Source: Aedes albopictus (lineage: Eukaryota > Arthropoda > Insecta > Diptera > Culicidae). From it: a stretch of DNA of 64,000 nucleotides. The first letter of the stretch is position 1. The number at the start of each line of letters is the position of its first letter. Both the position numbers and the translations under genes were made by a program. The notes beneath the pieces are model-generated. The model was given only the letters and a program-made list of their open reading frames with translations, searched no databases and was not told where the DNA came from. Positions 12,797 to 23,455 of the stretch are shown here, in pieces. The DNA is taken from contig NC_085137.1 of assembly GCF_035046485.1 (NCBI RefSeq), positions 135,164,703 through 135,228,702 on the forward strand, in the 5' to 3' direction.

Positions 12797-15319
12797 AGGT
12801 ATTTGTCTCCAGAATCGTAACCAACAGTCACATTATAAGCGTAACTGTGCAAAATATTGAATTGCTTTCTAAGGAAGTTAGGCGACATTTTTTTTCAATG
12901 TTGTCTTCAGTCTGTCCAAAACACAAGTTATGTAATACATACTTGAATTAAGATAATGAAAAAACAACTAAATTGTAAACTCGCTACCAGCCCTGTAGTC
13001 CGTTTAGCAATGCCATGCACATCGATCCCGCTTAGGTTTGATACGCTCGATACCTCCGCTGTAGCCAGCCCGCACCATGGGATTCGTCTAATAGCGATAT
13101 GTTTAACGATAATTATGCTCTTATAAACATCTCATATCTGCACGATGAACTCGTACAATTTTGTGATATGAACGCGACTAATCATGGGTTTTCGCGTGTT
13201 CGCGTCGATCACTCCCAGGCCCAGGCCCAAGCCGGCGATGCGATGTTTGCTTTCCCCCGGGCTGCCCGCTGTCCCTATAAATTATGGCGAGATCCGATCC
13301 GAACCAGCAAGGGGGTACCTAGCTGATAAAAGCCTCTCTCTCTTTCTAGAACCAGTTGCGTTGTAACGAACGGCGGAGTGGGTCTAGAAGGGGTGGGCAA
13401 TTGCCACGCACCGCCCAGTGTAGATCAAGTGATCTCGGTGGAGATTGTTGTTTACAGATTGTAAAACTAGGTTTTACCGCAGATTCCGTCGAAGATAACT
13501 GTAATTCTTCGCTGGAAGTGTCGCCCAACCGGTGCAATAGACGATTTATTGGCACATGTTTGCAGGGTTAGGCATATGACTGCGCACGGTTGCGATGGAT
13601 TTTTTTTTTCGTATTTGAGTTGCTAGAGATGTGACGCTACCGTCAGTAAATCAATCTGCCTACATATTTTTAGAATGTGACAGAAGATAATAAAGATCAT
13701 AAAATGATCGATGTGATAAAACTGAATAGATAACTTGATTTACTAAAGTCTAAAACTTTACGTTTTGGGGAAAACGCGATAGCGATCTGAGAATCAAGCT
13801 CTTTTCGAGTTAAGACGTTCGTCAAGACTCAAGAGGAAACAGAGAGACGATTTTGATTGAGTTTTTCTTTTCGAGATAGCAGTGGAATCGTTAACCATTC
13901 TTCTACTATCACTAAGATGCAGATTTCAGATTCATGTTTGTTTCTCATAGTCTACAAGTTCGAAAGTAGTTTCTCCGACATCTACGATTTCTAGGTAGTC
14001 AACACTTCCATAACATTCAAACCAAAAAAAAAGCTTCTGGCCATTGAAATTAAGAATTTACCATACCATCATGTGACGTTTTCCCAAACTGTGTATACAT
14101 ACCTGTAAAGAGAAGAGAAAAATATATATTTATAATGATTGTAGCATAATGAGCTGTAAAAAGAAAACATCAAACCGTACGCGATGTGACAAATTTATTA
14201 CATTTCACTGAGACACATTCATTTGCCTTCCCAAAAATTGTTCTGAAGGAAATACTTCAAATAGCGTAAATCTTGTCATTCCTACGGTCAGAAATGCAAC
14301 TTAGTCGCATATAAATTCCCCCCGCGTCACCATCCCTCCTCACCAACTGCAGCACATTTACCTTCCTGAAATAGCACCACGCGGATCAACTGATAACCGT
14401 GAAAATATCTTCAGCTTACAATGTATGCAAAGCGTTCTCCCACGGGATATCTTTCGATGTGTAGCTGACTCGTCGCAAATGCCATAGAAAATGCAGCCAC
14501 GAAAAAAAAAACAAAACATTTGCAAAAACCCCACTATATTATGTTACCGTTTAGTAGTAGCCTCACTCAACTCGCAAAAGAACACAAATCAGCAAAGAAA
14601 CGGCGGCAGCAGCAGCCGCAGCACCACCGGGGCAATTCACGTGAGCAAATTGCCACAATTTAATGGCTTAATTTGCCAAACTCGCGGCGAGAAACAATGA
14701 CCTCCGCGAGCAGCAGGCAAACGCGTACTTTGCTTATTACCGCACTACCGCGCGGCGCGCACACACCGCAGGCAAAGCAGCTCAGCGCGCTCGCAGGCCG
14801 GCAACGGTGCCCCACTGGCCCCACTATCATGCGTTGCGCATCCCATGTTCTAGGTATCTCTAGGTTAGGGTAAAGTTATCAATAGTTGATCGCTTTAATA
14901 TTTCATCGGATAATCAGTTACTTTCGCCCAGCTCCTAATTCAATTATTTTTATTAGAAAAAATTTTGGAGTTTTAATTAGCAATTACTTTGTTTGAAATT
15001 ACTAATAACAATTTCAGAGCTGTTGAATTCCAACACACGTGGTTAGTAGACATTTTTTTCGCCCAGGGCTAAAAATGCTCCAATGAAGTCAACAATCATC
15101 ATAAAATCGCCCAAGACATCCATTAGAAAATTCGCCAGAAATTGCGTGTGGAATTTCAACAAATTTTGCCCAGGGACTCGTTATGATTATTTCAATAATG
15201 CTTTCAAAAACATCTTCAAGATAGGTTTTACAAATATAAACTATGTTTTTACATCGAAACTTATATTCATGTCTATGTTGCCCTTTACAGGCTTGTACAA
15301 ATTTGTAGGTACGTCGAAC
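12797..15319. other. Intergenic DNA with scattered promoter-like and GC-rich stretches
   Basis: No gene is recognised. A TATAAATT word sits at about 13274-13281 in a GC-richer stretch (13230-13580), and a second GC-rich stretch at about 14580-14860 contains CAG/CCG runs. Either could be a 5' region of a gene lying outside or spliced across this area, but no coding exon with a domain is visible. The remainder is AT-rich. Confidence 0.35.
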
Positions 15320-15556
15320 CGTACTGGGAAAAACTTGAAAATTACAAAACACTGAATGTTAATTAATTGGCAAATTGAGAGATGAAATTGTGAAAAACTT
15401 GTTCTGTGGCTTAGTTGGTTAAAGCGTCGGTCTAGCGAACACGGAGTCGTGGGTTCGAATCCCACCTCAACGCAATTTTTTTTCACAACTTCATCTCTCA
15501 ATTTGCCAATTGATCAACATTCTATGTCTTCTAATTTTCAAGTTTTTCCCAGTACG
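15320..15556. mobile_element. Fold-back MITE with a tRNA-Thr-like core in its loop
   Basis: Two roughly 75-bp arms form an imperfect inverted repeat: the left starts CGTACTGGG at 15320, the right ends CCCAGTACG at 15556. Both carry the phrases AACTTGAAAATTA, TTGGCAAATTGAGAGATGAA and their complements. The loop between about 15398 and 15480 is occupied by a tRNA-like sequence. No clean target duplication is visible just outside. Confidence 0.85.
15401..15483 (+). other. tRNA-Thr-like sequence with A box, B box and T-run, probably not a functional tRNA
   Basis: The A box TGGCTTAGTTGG (15407-15418) and B box GGTTCGAATCC (15452-15462) are intact, and an eight-T run (15476-15483) follows as in a pol III terminator. 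The whole matches eukaryotic tRNA-Thr best, with CTAGCGA where a Thr anticodon loop has CTAGTAA. Acceptor-stem halves do not pair well and the anticodon stem is mismatched, so it is a tRNA-derived promoter or pseudogene. A second copy with different flanks lies at 21684. Confidence 0.7.
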
Positions 15557-15795
15557 AAACTGATATTGTTTTTTGGAAATTTTTCAAACAACTATTATTA
15601 TTTTTGTCAATTTCTTGATTTTGCTTTGGCTGACCAAGCCATGTGGGAATTATTTTTGTGCTTTTAAGGAGTTGTGTTTTCAGTTTAGGAATTCGATCGA
15701 TTGTTGACTTTGGTTCTGAAAATGTTGCTAATAAAATGTTAAACAATCTCTGAAAATTTTATTACAAATCCGAGTTTCAACTATTATCGATTAAT

Positions 15796-16048
15796 CACAG
15801 ACAAACAGACGTAACACTCTGATATTTTGCATCGTACACCGATTTAACGGTCTATTTGAAAATATGATAGTAGGCCAACTAACCACCCGTAGCGCTCGCA
15901 TCGTTTTTGCTCGAGTTTGACGTTTGCCCACTAACGCCACCTAGTAGACGGTCGGCCAAACTCAGTCCTTTTAACATTGGGCGAACATGTTTCCGTGACT
16001 ATGATTTGATTCGAAAAATGTTCGAAGTGTTACGTCTGTTTGTCTGTG
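15796..16048. mobile_element. MITE with 22-bp terminal inverted repeats and 7-bp target duplication
   Basis: A 253-bp element starting CACAGACAAACAGACGTAAC and ending with its complement, flanked by the exact 7-bp repeat GATTAAT (15789-15795 and 16049-16055). The bases beyond differ on the two sides, so the duplication is 7 bp and not 8. No coding capacity. Same family as 57956-58218 and related to 58283-58551. Confidence 0.9.
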
Positions 16049-16093
16049 GATTAATGTAAACAGCTGATATAGATGTGCGTAATGTACAATGTA

Positions 16094-16793
16094 CAGGGGG
16101 TGGCCAAAATGTTTGGGATAGGCAACTTTTTTTCCCACACAAAAAATTTCAACATGTTGTAACTTTTCATAGAGTGCTTCAAAAAATCTCAAATTTTGAC
16201 TGTTTGTCAACCTATTATATGTGCATCATTGGTACAAATTTGGGCTCGATTAATTTTTCGCAAAGTTGTAACCGTTCGGGTAAAACACTATTATTTCAAC
16301 ATCTAATTTTTGAACTGTCATATCTCGGAAACCAGTGAACCGAATTGAATGAAATTTTCAACGTTTATCAACAATATATTGATACTTGATACGACGTTTT
16401 GACATGTAATTTTTTTCTCATGGTGAAGTAAGTTATACAGGGTTGATGATAACTTTTTTCAACGTTCAAAAATACCTATGTTTTAATTATTTATGAAGCA
16501 TTAACATATTGTTAATGTACGTTCAAAATTTCATTCAATTCGGTTCTCTGGTTTCCGAGATATGATAGTTCAAAATTAGTTGTCTAAATAATAGTGTTTT
16601 ACCTGAACGGTTCTAACTTTGCGAAAGATTAATCAAATCGAGCCCAAATTTGTACCAATGATGCACATATAATAGGTTGACAAACAGTCAAAATTTGAGA
16701 TTTTTCGATGCACTCTATGAAAATTTATAGCATGTTGAAATTTTTTGTGGTGGAAAAAAAGTTGCCTATCCCAAACATTTTGGCCATCCCCTG
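16094..16793. mobile_element. 700-bp fold-back MITE of Tc1/mariner type (TA target)
   Basis: Almost the whole 700 bp is an imperfect palindrome. Ends are CAGGGGGTGGCC and GGCCATCCCCTG, flanked by TA (16092-16093 and 16794-16795). Both arms share long stretches, for example around TTTGGGATAGGCAACTTTTT and GAAACCAG/CTGGTTTC. The TA duplication and CAGGGG-type end fit a non-autonomous Tc1/mariner element. No transposase remnant is seen. Confidence 0.9.
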
Positions 16794-16828
16794 TACTTAA
16801 GTGTCAAATATTTATAGCATAATTTTAA

Positions 16829-17060
16829 GGACAAACGTATTGAAATCCCGCTTCAAGAGTGCATAAGAACTTCAGACGCACACATCTCAAGAAGCAAGCT
16901 TTAAACAACAGTGCCTTTTATTATTCTGTTCTTGCTCACTTGTAATAAGCTTAAAATAAAAAGATCAGGAGCACTGGTTTTGTTTACGAAGAGATTTGTG
17001 CCCTCGAAATCGTGAGTAGGTGCCAAAGTCGGCCATTTTGGGATTGTAACAAGTCTGTCC
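16829..17060. mobile_element. TTAA-flanked MITE (GGACAAACGT ends), copy 1
   Basis: Flanked by TTAA at 16825-16828 and 17061-17064. Ends GGACAAACGT and AAGTCTGTCC are imperfect inverted repeats. The body contains CGAAATCGTGAGTAGGTGCC followed by AAGTCGGCCATT, which recurs in the copies at 18658-18898 and 44983-45227. TTAA targets are typical of piggyBac-like elements; the superfamily is inferred. Confidence 0.85.
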
Positions 17061-17282
17061 TTAAGGAATTCCCAAACACAATATTTATTAAACCTTGTCT
17101 ATTCAAAGATACGAAAACTCGTCCATTCTTTAAATGTTTTCTCACTTCTAGTATTTTTCTCAATCCACTGTCGAACTATTCCCTTTTAAATATCACATTG
17201 ACTGCCATAACTTTTTTCAATTCAATCAAAAATGCATTTCTAGGTTTTTAGGGATGTTTGAGGGGGATTTTAGAGCTGTTAA

Positions 17283-17375
17283 CCCTTATGTGGCCGACAG
17301 GGTACCCGGGTACCCAGCGCCCATTTGAAAAGCACGGTGTAAAATAAAGCAAAAAATTTGTCGCACACATAACGG
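17283..17375. mobile_element. Short TTAA-flanked MITE (CCCTTATGTG ends)
   Basis: A 93-bp element between TTAA sites at 17279-17282 and 17376-17379, with ends CCCTTATGTG and CACATAACGG (one mismatch). It contains the palindromic GGGTACCCGGGTACCC. The CCC start and TTAA target fit a piggyBac-type MITE. Confidence 0.75.
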
Positions 17376-17752
17376 TTAATGAGAGGCTTGATAGGTTTCA
17401 GTAGAGTTTCAAAGAGTAGTCAGAAATTATCAGTGTTTTAGAGTGGTTCAGAGGGATTCAAAGGGGCGCCAGGGGATATCAAAAGGTTGGGAGGGATTTA
17501 TGTGGTGTTTGATAAGGTTTCAGTGAGTTTCCGGAGGTGTTATGATGGTATTCACAAGCTTCAGGATGGGGGTTAGAGGGATGAATAAAAGTTTCATGAA
17601 AGCAGTTCAAGCTTTCGACAGATTTTGTGTTTTCAGAACATAAATTCATTATCTTTACGGATACAATACTCCCCTCGTATTCAAACTCTCTCGAAAGGTC
17701 AACTTCAATTGGCTCCGATAAATCTATTCGCCAGACTGCATAAATAGTAACG

Positions 17753-18150
17753 TGGTTCAAAAAATCGTTTTTGCTTCATATCGCTTATTCGATTCGTTCG
17801 CCGTGGAGTGGACCTGGTGTGATGGTTAGAACACTTGACTATCACGCCGAGGACTTGGGATCGAATCCCACTCCCGACAAACTTACAAAATGTGAGTTCT
17901 TCCTTCGGAAGGGAAGTAAAGCGTGGGTCCCGAGATGCACTAGTAGCCTACGGCTAAAAATCTCGTTAATACTATTCGATTCGTAACAAGGTTTTATGTA
18001 TCCTCCCAAAACATGAACTCATTTGGATGGAAACTGAGAATGCACAAGCACTTCAAAGTTTGTATGAGAATAACTTGGGAAAACAATGTTTTTCATTCGA
18101 TATGCAGTACCATTTTCCCAAGTGCCTTAGAGGGTTAGTAGATACTCCTA
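17753..18150. mobile_element. Half of a GTGGTTCAAAAAATC-type MITE, split by a SINE
   Basis: The segment starts GTGGTTCAAAAAATCGTTTT and continues, after the SINE at 17798-17972, with the interior found in the complete copy at 52436-53209 (shared phrases CTTCAAAGTTTGTATG, GGAAAAC, CCCAAGTGCC, TCCTAGGCTACT). The opposite arm is missing and array C follows instead, so this is a truncated copy. Confidence 0.75.
17798..17972 (+). mobile_element. tRNA-derived SINE, full length, 12-bp target duplication
   Basis: Same family as 12608-12785: A-box-like GGTGTGATGG, B box GATCGAATCC, body CCTTCGGAAGGGAAG, 3' end GGCTAAAAATCTCGTTAATA. Flanked by the exact repeat TATTCGATTCGT (17786-17797 and 17973-17984). 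It is inserted within a MITE copy, so it is younger than that MITE. Confidence 0.92.
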
Positions 18151-18657
18151 GGCTACTCCTCTATCAGATCCAACTCATGTTCTCTTAAATCCTCCTGAAA
18201 AGCCTCTGAAACCTAAACTCCCTGCGATTCCCTGAAACAATTTTTAAACCTCTTGAAACTCCGTGAAACATACTTACAGCCTCCTGTAACGCCTTTGAAA
18301 CGCCCTCCTACATTCCTTTTGCAGCCTCTTTAAACTACAGTGGAATCCCGTAAATTCTTTAAAAGCTTTTCTAATCTTGTGAGAAACATCCTGGAATACT
18401 TCTGAAGGCCTCTGAATGGTTCAGAAAAGCCTCTGCGGCCTCTTGGTACCTCTACAAAACCACCTGTATCCCCATGAAACTCCTCTAAAACTCTCTCAAA
18501 CGACCTTGTAAAGCCCCTGAATTTAGCTCTGAACACTCATGAAATCCTCTTGAAGCCTCTTGAATCGCCTCTGGAATCCCCTAAACCTGTTTTGAAAGCC
18601 CTTTCAATCTTTTGAAACCACATGGAACTCCTTGATAATCCCGTGAATCCCATTTTA

Positions 18658-18898
18658 GGACAAACGTCTTGAAATCCTTCAACAGTGCATAAGAACTTCG
18701 GACGCACAAATCTCAAGAAGCAAGCTTCAAACAACAGTGCATTTTATTATTCTGTTCTTGCTCACTTGTAATAAGCTTAAAATAAGAAACTCGGGTTTGC
18801 TGGTTATGTTTACGAAGAGATTTGTGCTTTCGAAATCGTGAGTAGATGCCAAAGTCGACCATTGTGGCGGCCATTTTGGGATTCTAACAAGTCTGTCC
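18658..18898. mobile_element. TTAA-type MITE, copy 2
   Basis: About 85-90% alike by eye to 16829-17060 over its length, starting GGACAAACGTCTTG and ending AACAAGTCTGTCC. The flanking TTAA sites have decayed to TTTA and TTAG. It lies inside array C. Confidence 0.8.
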
Positions 18899-19416
18899 TT
18901 AGTTATCCATGGCATCCTTTTGTGCCACCTTCATCTTCCCGATACCCCCAATATTCAATATAGACGATGCGGAAAGCTCACGGATATTCATGAGACAGAC
19001 GAACAAACTGGAATTCCTTGAAAAGTCTCTGAAAGACTTCTTAAACTCAAATGAACCTTCTGCAACTCTCTGAAACTCTGATCTTACCCTCGTAAGCTCC
19101 TCAAAACACATGCTGTTGAAATCTTGTTGTAACCTCCCGAAACTCGTCTGAAACTCCCTAATCCTTCTGAAAAGCTTCTGCAACCTAAACCTCCTGCGGT
19201 CCTCCGAAACCTTCTGAAAACCCATGAAACACATGTGAAGCCTCCTGTAACGATGCTGGAATTTCCTTTAACGTCTTTCTTGGTGCTATCTGAAACGCCT
19301 GTGGAAACTCCAAAACCATACGGAAGCCCTTTGAATCTCCTGAGAAACCCTCTGGAACTCTTCTGAAGCCTCCTAAATCCTCCTGATCAACCTCTGCAGT
19401 CCCCGATAACCACTCT

Positions 19417-19750
19417 TTTTTTTCCCTCCTAAACCATAGGGGGATAATCTGCTTAACAGACACCCTAACAGAAGGTTAGGGTAGTGTAGGTCTGACAGGC
19501 CGTCTTCTACAACAAAAGTAAAATCCAGGACTACTCTCTCCTCGTACCCACTAAACCATTCCTATGGTCGCCAAACCCTACGTCTCTCCGGAACCACCAA
19601 GAAGGTATTGCTTCAGAGAGAGGCTAGTGCACATCGCACCCACAAGGTTAGCTGCGTAGCCTGCAGCAACGAACATCGATGACTCGCTTTGGAGAGTCCA
19701 TCACGGTAGCATGCTGGCGCTTAGCCAGTTTCCCGAGTGGTCCTCGCCCT
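19417..19750 (-). mobile_element. Poly(A)-tailed retroposon on the minus strand with 11-bp target duplication
   Basis: Flanked by the perfect repeat ATAACCACTCT (19406-19416 and 19751-19761). A T-run immediately inside the left end is the poly(A) tail of a minus-strand insertion. The 334 bp show no open frame; read on the minus strand they start AGGGCGAGGACC and end GGTTTAGGAGGG plus A's. This is either a SINE or the 3' end of a 5'-truncated LINE; I cannot name the family. Confidence 0.8.
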
Positions 19751-19934
19751 ATAACCACTCTCACACTCCTTGAATGTCTACGAAACGCCTCTGAAACCCC
19801 CTAAACTTCCTTTGCAAGCTATTTGAATCCTCTTAAGCCCCCCCTGAAATCCCTTTGAAGTCTCTCTGAACCACTTGATAATCCCATGGAGCCCATTTAA
19901 ATATAAATACGGCACTTCCAATTATATCACTGTA

Positions 19935-20980
19935 TCCTAGCTTGTGACCGCGCAGAGCTATGGAGAATCATGGACGAAAACGGCTTTCCTGGGAAGCTGA
20001 CTAGACTGATTAAAGCAACGATGAACGATGTGCAAAACTGCGTAAGGGTTTCGGGTTAACTATCCAGTTCATTCGAATCTCGCCGGGAACTGCGACAAGG
20101 TGACAGACTCTCAAGCCTACTCTTCAGCATCGCTCTGGAAGGTGTGATGCGACGAGCCGGGCTCAACAGCCGGGGAACGATTTTTACAAAATCCGGACAA
20201 TTTGTGTGCTTTGCGGACGACATGGACATTATTGCCAGAACATTTGGAACGGTGGCAGAACTGTACACCCGCCTGAAACGCGAAGCAGCAAAGGTCGGAC
20301 TGGTGGTGAATGCCTCCAAAACAAAGTACATGCTGGTAGGCGGAACCGAACACGACCGGATCCGTCTGGGTAGTAATGTTACGATAGACGGGGATACTTT
20401 CGAGGTGGTGGAGGAATTCGTCTACCTCGGATCCTTACTGACGGCTGACAACAGCGTGAGCCGTGAAATTCGGAGGCGCATCATCAGCGGAAGTCGGGCC
20501 TACTACGGGCTTTAGAAGAAACTGTGGTCGAAAACGATTCACCCTCGCACTAAATGCACCATGTACAAAACGCTAATAAGACCGGTGGTCCTCTACGGGC
20601 ACGAGGAGGACCTGCAAGCACTCGGAGTTTTCGAGCGACGCGTGCTAAGGACGATCTTCGGCGGTGTACAGGAGAACGGTGTGTGGCGGAGAAGGATGGA
20701 CCACGAGCTCGCTGCACTTTACGGCGAACCCAGCATCCAGAAGGTGGCCAACGCCGGAAGTATACGGTGGGCAGGGCATGTTGCAAGAATGCCGAACAAC
20801 AACCGGACCAGCTTTGCAAAGCTGGTGTTTGCAACTGATCCGGTTGGCACAAGAAGGCGTGAAGCGCAGAGAGCACGATAGGCGGACCAGGTGGAGCGTG
20901 ACCTGGTGAGCATTGGGCACGACCGAGGATGGAGAGCGGCAGCCACAAACCGAGTATTCGCCTTGACGGAGGCTCTCTGA
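19935..20980 (+). pseudogene. RTE-clade non-LTR retrotransposon, 5'-truncated, C-terminal half of reverse transcriptase
   Basis: One plus-strand frame runs to the TGA at 20978-20980 with in-frame stops near 20056, 20513 and 20879. It covers RT motif B (RQGDRLSSLLF), motif C (FADDMDI, about 20213), the SKTKYM region, EFVYLGSLLT, LIRPVVLYGHE, and RRVLRTIFGG and WAGHVARMP. This order of C-terminal blocks is that of RTE/BovB-like LINEs. Part of the Gly-His-Glu-Trp region is deleted (GHEED). The 5' part, including motif A and the endonuclease, is absent. Confidence 0.9.
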
Positions 20981-21343
20981 GAGAATTGCGCTGTGCGTGA
21001 AAACAAATTTTTTTTAACATGGGAAAGGAAAGGAGCTGCATTTTCAAATGCTTCTAAAATATTTTAGGGACTTCAGATTGAAAAAAGTGTTAATGTTTTG
21101 CTATATACTTTCAATTAGCTACACGCTAACTGGTTTTAGACAAAAAGTTTTTAAATCACAATGTTATGTCTATAATATAGAGTATCAAAATCTCATTCGA
21201 TAACATTAAGAACATTTTGCTTAAAAAAATTCTATAAAGAATTAGAAGCATTTGAAAATGCAGCTTCTATCCATTCCCATGTTAAAAAAAAATTGTTTTC
21301 ACGCACAGCGCAATTCTCTCAGAGAGCCTCCGTTAAGGCGAAT
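20957..21343. repeat. Inverted repeat that includes the 3' end of the RTE frame
   Basis: Arms of about 100 bp (20957-21058 and 21242-21343) are near-complementary, sharing GAGGCTCTCTGAGAGAATTG and its complement, the adjacent GCGCTGTGCGTG, and CATTTTCAAATGCTTCTAA. The left arm begins inside the last codons of the RTE frame, so retrotransposon coding sequence is part of the fold-back. The roughly 180-bp spacer is AT-rich and not recognised. Confidence 0.85.
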
Positions 21344-21683
21344 TGTGGCGTACTATTGTTGATTATGTCTTGTCTTAATGATGTTGAACAAATAAATGTA
21401 TGTAGCTTGCGCCGCATCGGCACAGTTAGTCGTCAAGCGTGCGACCGAGCTCTCGACGCATAATAAATTAGACACCAACAAACAGATTGCTTGATGGCTA
21501 GGTATGCGGAATGCGAGGGAAAGTCTCGGCTTCACAAAAAAACAATCCGCTCTGACTTGTAGTTAGACCAACGCGGATGTGTTGTGGATTAGATGCCGAA
21601 AGAGAGGTGAATTTGTGAAAAAGTAGTGTTCATGGTGTGGGCTCGGAGTCAGTTTGGCTTTCTTTTCCGCAGCATCGTTACTT

Positions 21684-21757
21684 GTTCTGTGGCGTAGTTG
21701 GTTGAAGCGCCGGTCTAGCGAATACGAAATTTTTGGTTCAAATCCCGCCAGAACGCG
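21684..21757 (+). other. tRNA-Thr-like sequence, second copy
   Basis: A box TGGCGTAGTTGG (21690-21701) and B box GGTTCAAATCC (21735-21745). The acceptor halves GTTCTG and CAGAAC pair perfectly, better than in the copy at 15401, but the anticodon stem is still mismatched and no T-run follows. Unlike that copy it is not enclosed by obvious inverted arms. Probably a SINE head or tRNA pseudogene. Confidence 0.6.
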
Positions 21758-22026
21758 ACGTTTGTCCGATTACACTTCAATACAAACTCCGGATTTATAT
21801 GTTTGTCCTCCCTTGCTTAGCTCACTCCATAAGGGTTAATTCAAATAAAATGTAACACAAAATTCAATTATTTTAGACCCCGTCTCTGTGTCTAGCCAAC
21901 AAGGAAAACAAACAAATATTTTTTAATGATGCGTAAGATATCTCAAAACCCCCTCCCCCCATAAATACTTACGCAAGCCCCCTACCGGTTTGAATGTTTT
22001 ATATTCTCTAAAAACTGGACTTAAGG

Positions 22027-23455
22027 TATTTGAATACGATGTTACTAAAATACTGTGGAGAAGCACTGGTGAGAGCACTACACTGGGTCATTCCAAGATT
22101 TAAGAGGAGGAAGCAGTACCGGAGGAATGGATGGAAGGTATCGTGTGTCCCATCTACAAAAAGACCGACAAGCTGGATTGGGGAACTATCGCGCCACACT
22201 ACTGAGCACTGCCTACAAGATATTCTCTCAAATTTTATACCGCCGTCTATCACCGCTTGCAAGAGAGTTTGTGGGGCAATATCAGGCTGGATTGATGGGT
22301 GAACGCGCTACAACGGACAGACTAGATGTCCGCCATCCGCCAGGTGTTGCAGAAATGCCGCGAATACAACGTGCCCACACATCACTTGTTTATCGATATT
22401 AAATCAGCGTATGATACAATCGATCGAGACCAGCTATGGCAGATTATGCACGAATACGAATTCCCGTATAAACTGATACGATTCATCTTGGCGACGATAG
22501 ATCGAGTGATGTGTGTAGTTCGAGTATCAGGGACACTCTCGAGTCCCTTCGAATCTCGCAGAGGGTTACGGCAAGGTGATGGTCTTTCGTGCTTGCTGTT
22601 CAACATTGCTTTAGAGGGTGTAATAAGGAGAGCGGAAATAAGCACGAGTGGAACGATTTTCACGAAGTCCGTTCAGCTGCTTGGTTTTGCCGATGATATT
22701 AATATTAGATAGCTCGTAAATTTGAGACGATGGCGGAAACGTATATCCAACTAAATAGTGAAGCCAGGCGAATCGGATTAGACATTAATTTGTCGAAGAC
22801 AAAGGGCTCCGGAGAAGAATCACCGCGCCCGCAACGCAGAATTTCTATCGACGGTTATGAAATCGAGGCGGTTGAAGAAATCGTGTACTTGGGCTCACTG
22901 GTAACCACCGACAACTATACCAGCATACAAATTCAGAGACGCATTGTCGAGCTTACTTTGGACTCCGCAGAACTCTACGATCGAACAAAGTTCGCCGTCA
23001 CACGAAGTTAACTATCTACAAATCGCTGATAAGACCGGCAGTCATCTATGGGCACGAAGCATAAACTCTACGTGCAGAGGACCGACGCGCCTTTGGAGTT
23101 TTCGAATGGAAGACGTTGCGTACCATCTACGGCGGAGTGGAGATGGAAGACGGGACTTGGAGAAGGCGAATGAACCACAAGCTGCATCATCTGCTGAAAA
23201 AACCAACCATCGTCCATACCGCGAAAATCAAGACGCTAGGATGTCGGATAGCAACCCGAATAAAATGGTTCTCGAGAGCCATCCGACCGGTACAAGAAGA
23301 CGTCGTGCGAGGCGAGCTAAGTGGGTCGATCAAGTGGAGGACGATTTGCGGATCCTTGACAGAGTGCGAAACTGGAGTGGAGACACACAGCCATCGACCA
23401 AGTAGACTGGAGACGACTCCTACGTACATCAGAGGACACTCAGGCCTTAGTCTAA
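22027..23455 (+). pseudogene. RTE-clade non-LTR retrotransposon, decayed reverse transcriptase
   Basis: The segment reads through an RTE-type reverse transcriptase in several frames: EEWMEGIVCPIYKK, NYRATLLSTAYKI, motif A FIDIKSAYD (about 22390), RRGLRQGDGLSCLLF, motif C FADDIN (about 22689), EEIVYLGSLVTT, LIRPAVIYGHEA, WRRRMNHKL and EDDLRILDRVRNW. Frame changes occur near 22320, 22705 and 22960, and a stop follows GHEA, so it is inactive. The endonuclease is missing. Confidence 0.88.

Larger units (their letters stand above)
17380..19930. repeat. Degenerate CTCTGAAAC / CTCCTTGAAA array C
   Basis: From about 18160 to 19870 the sequence is an irregular run of ~11-bp units such as CCTCTGAAAC and CCTCTTGAAACTC; 17380-17560 has the opposite-strand theme (GGTTTCAGAGGG). 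Units are too diverged to give a sharp period. The array is interrupted by a MITE half with a SINE (17753-18150), a TTAA MITE (18658-18898) and a retroposon (19417-19750). A short patch of the same kind lies at about 33660-33745. Open frames here are not genes. Confidence 0.65.

Noticed and set aside
12646..12888. 80-codon minus-strand frame over a SINE
   Set aside because: More than half lies in the SINE; a by-product of the repeat.
15401..15473. Functional tRNA-Thr or tRNA-Ala gene
   Set aside because: Boxes are intact, but acceptor halves and anticodon stem do not pair, and the sequence is the loop of a fold-back element.
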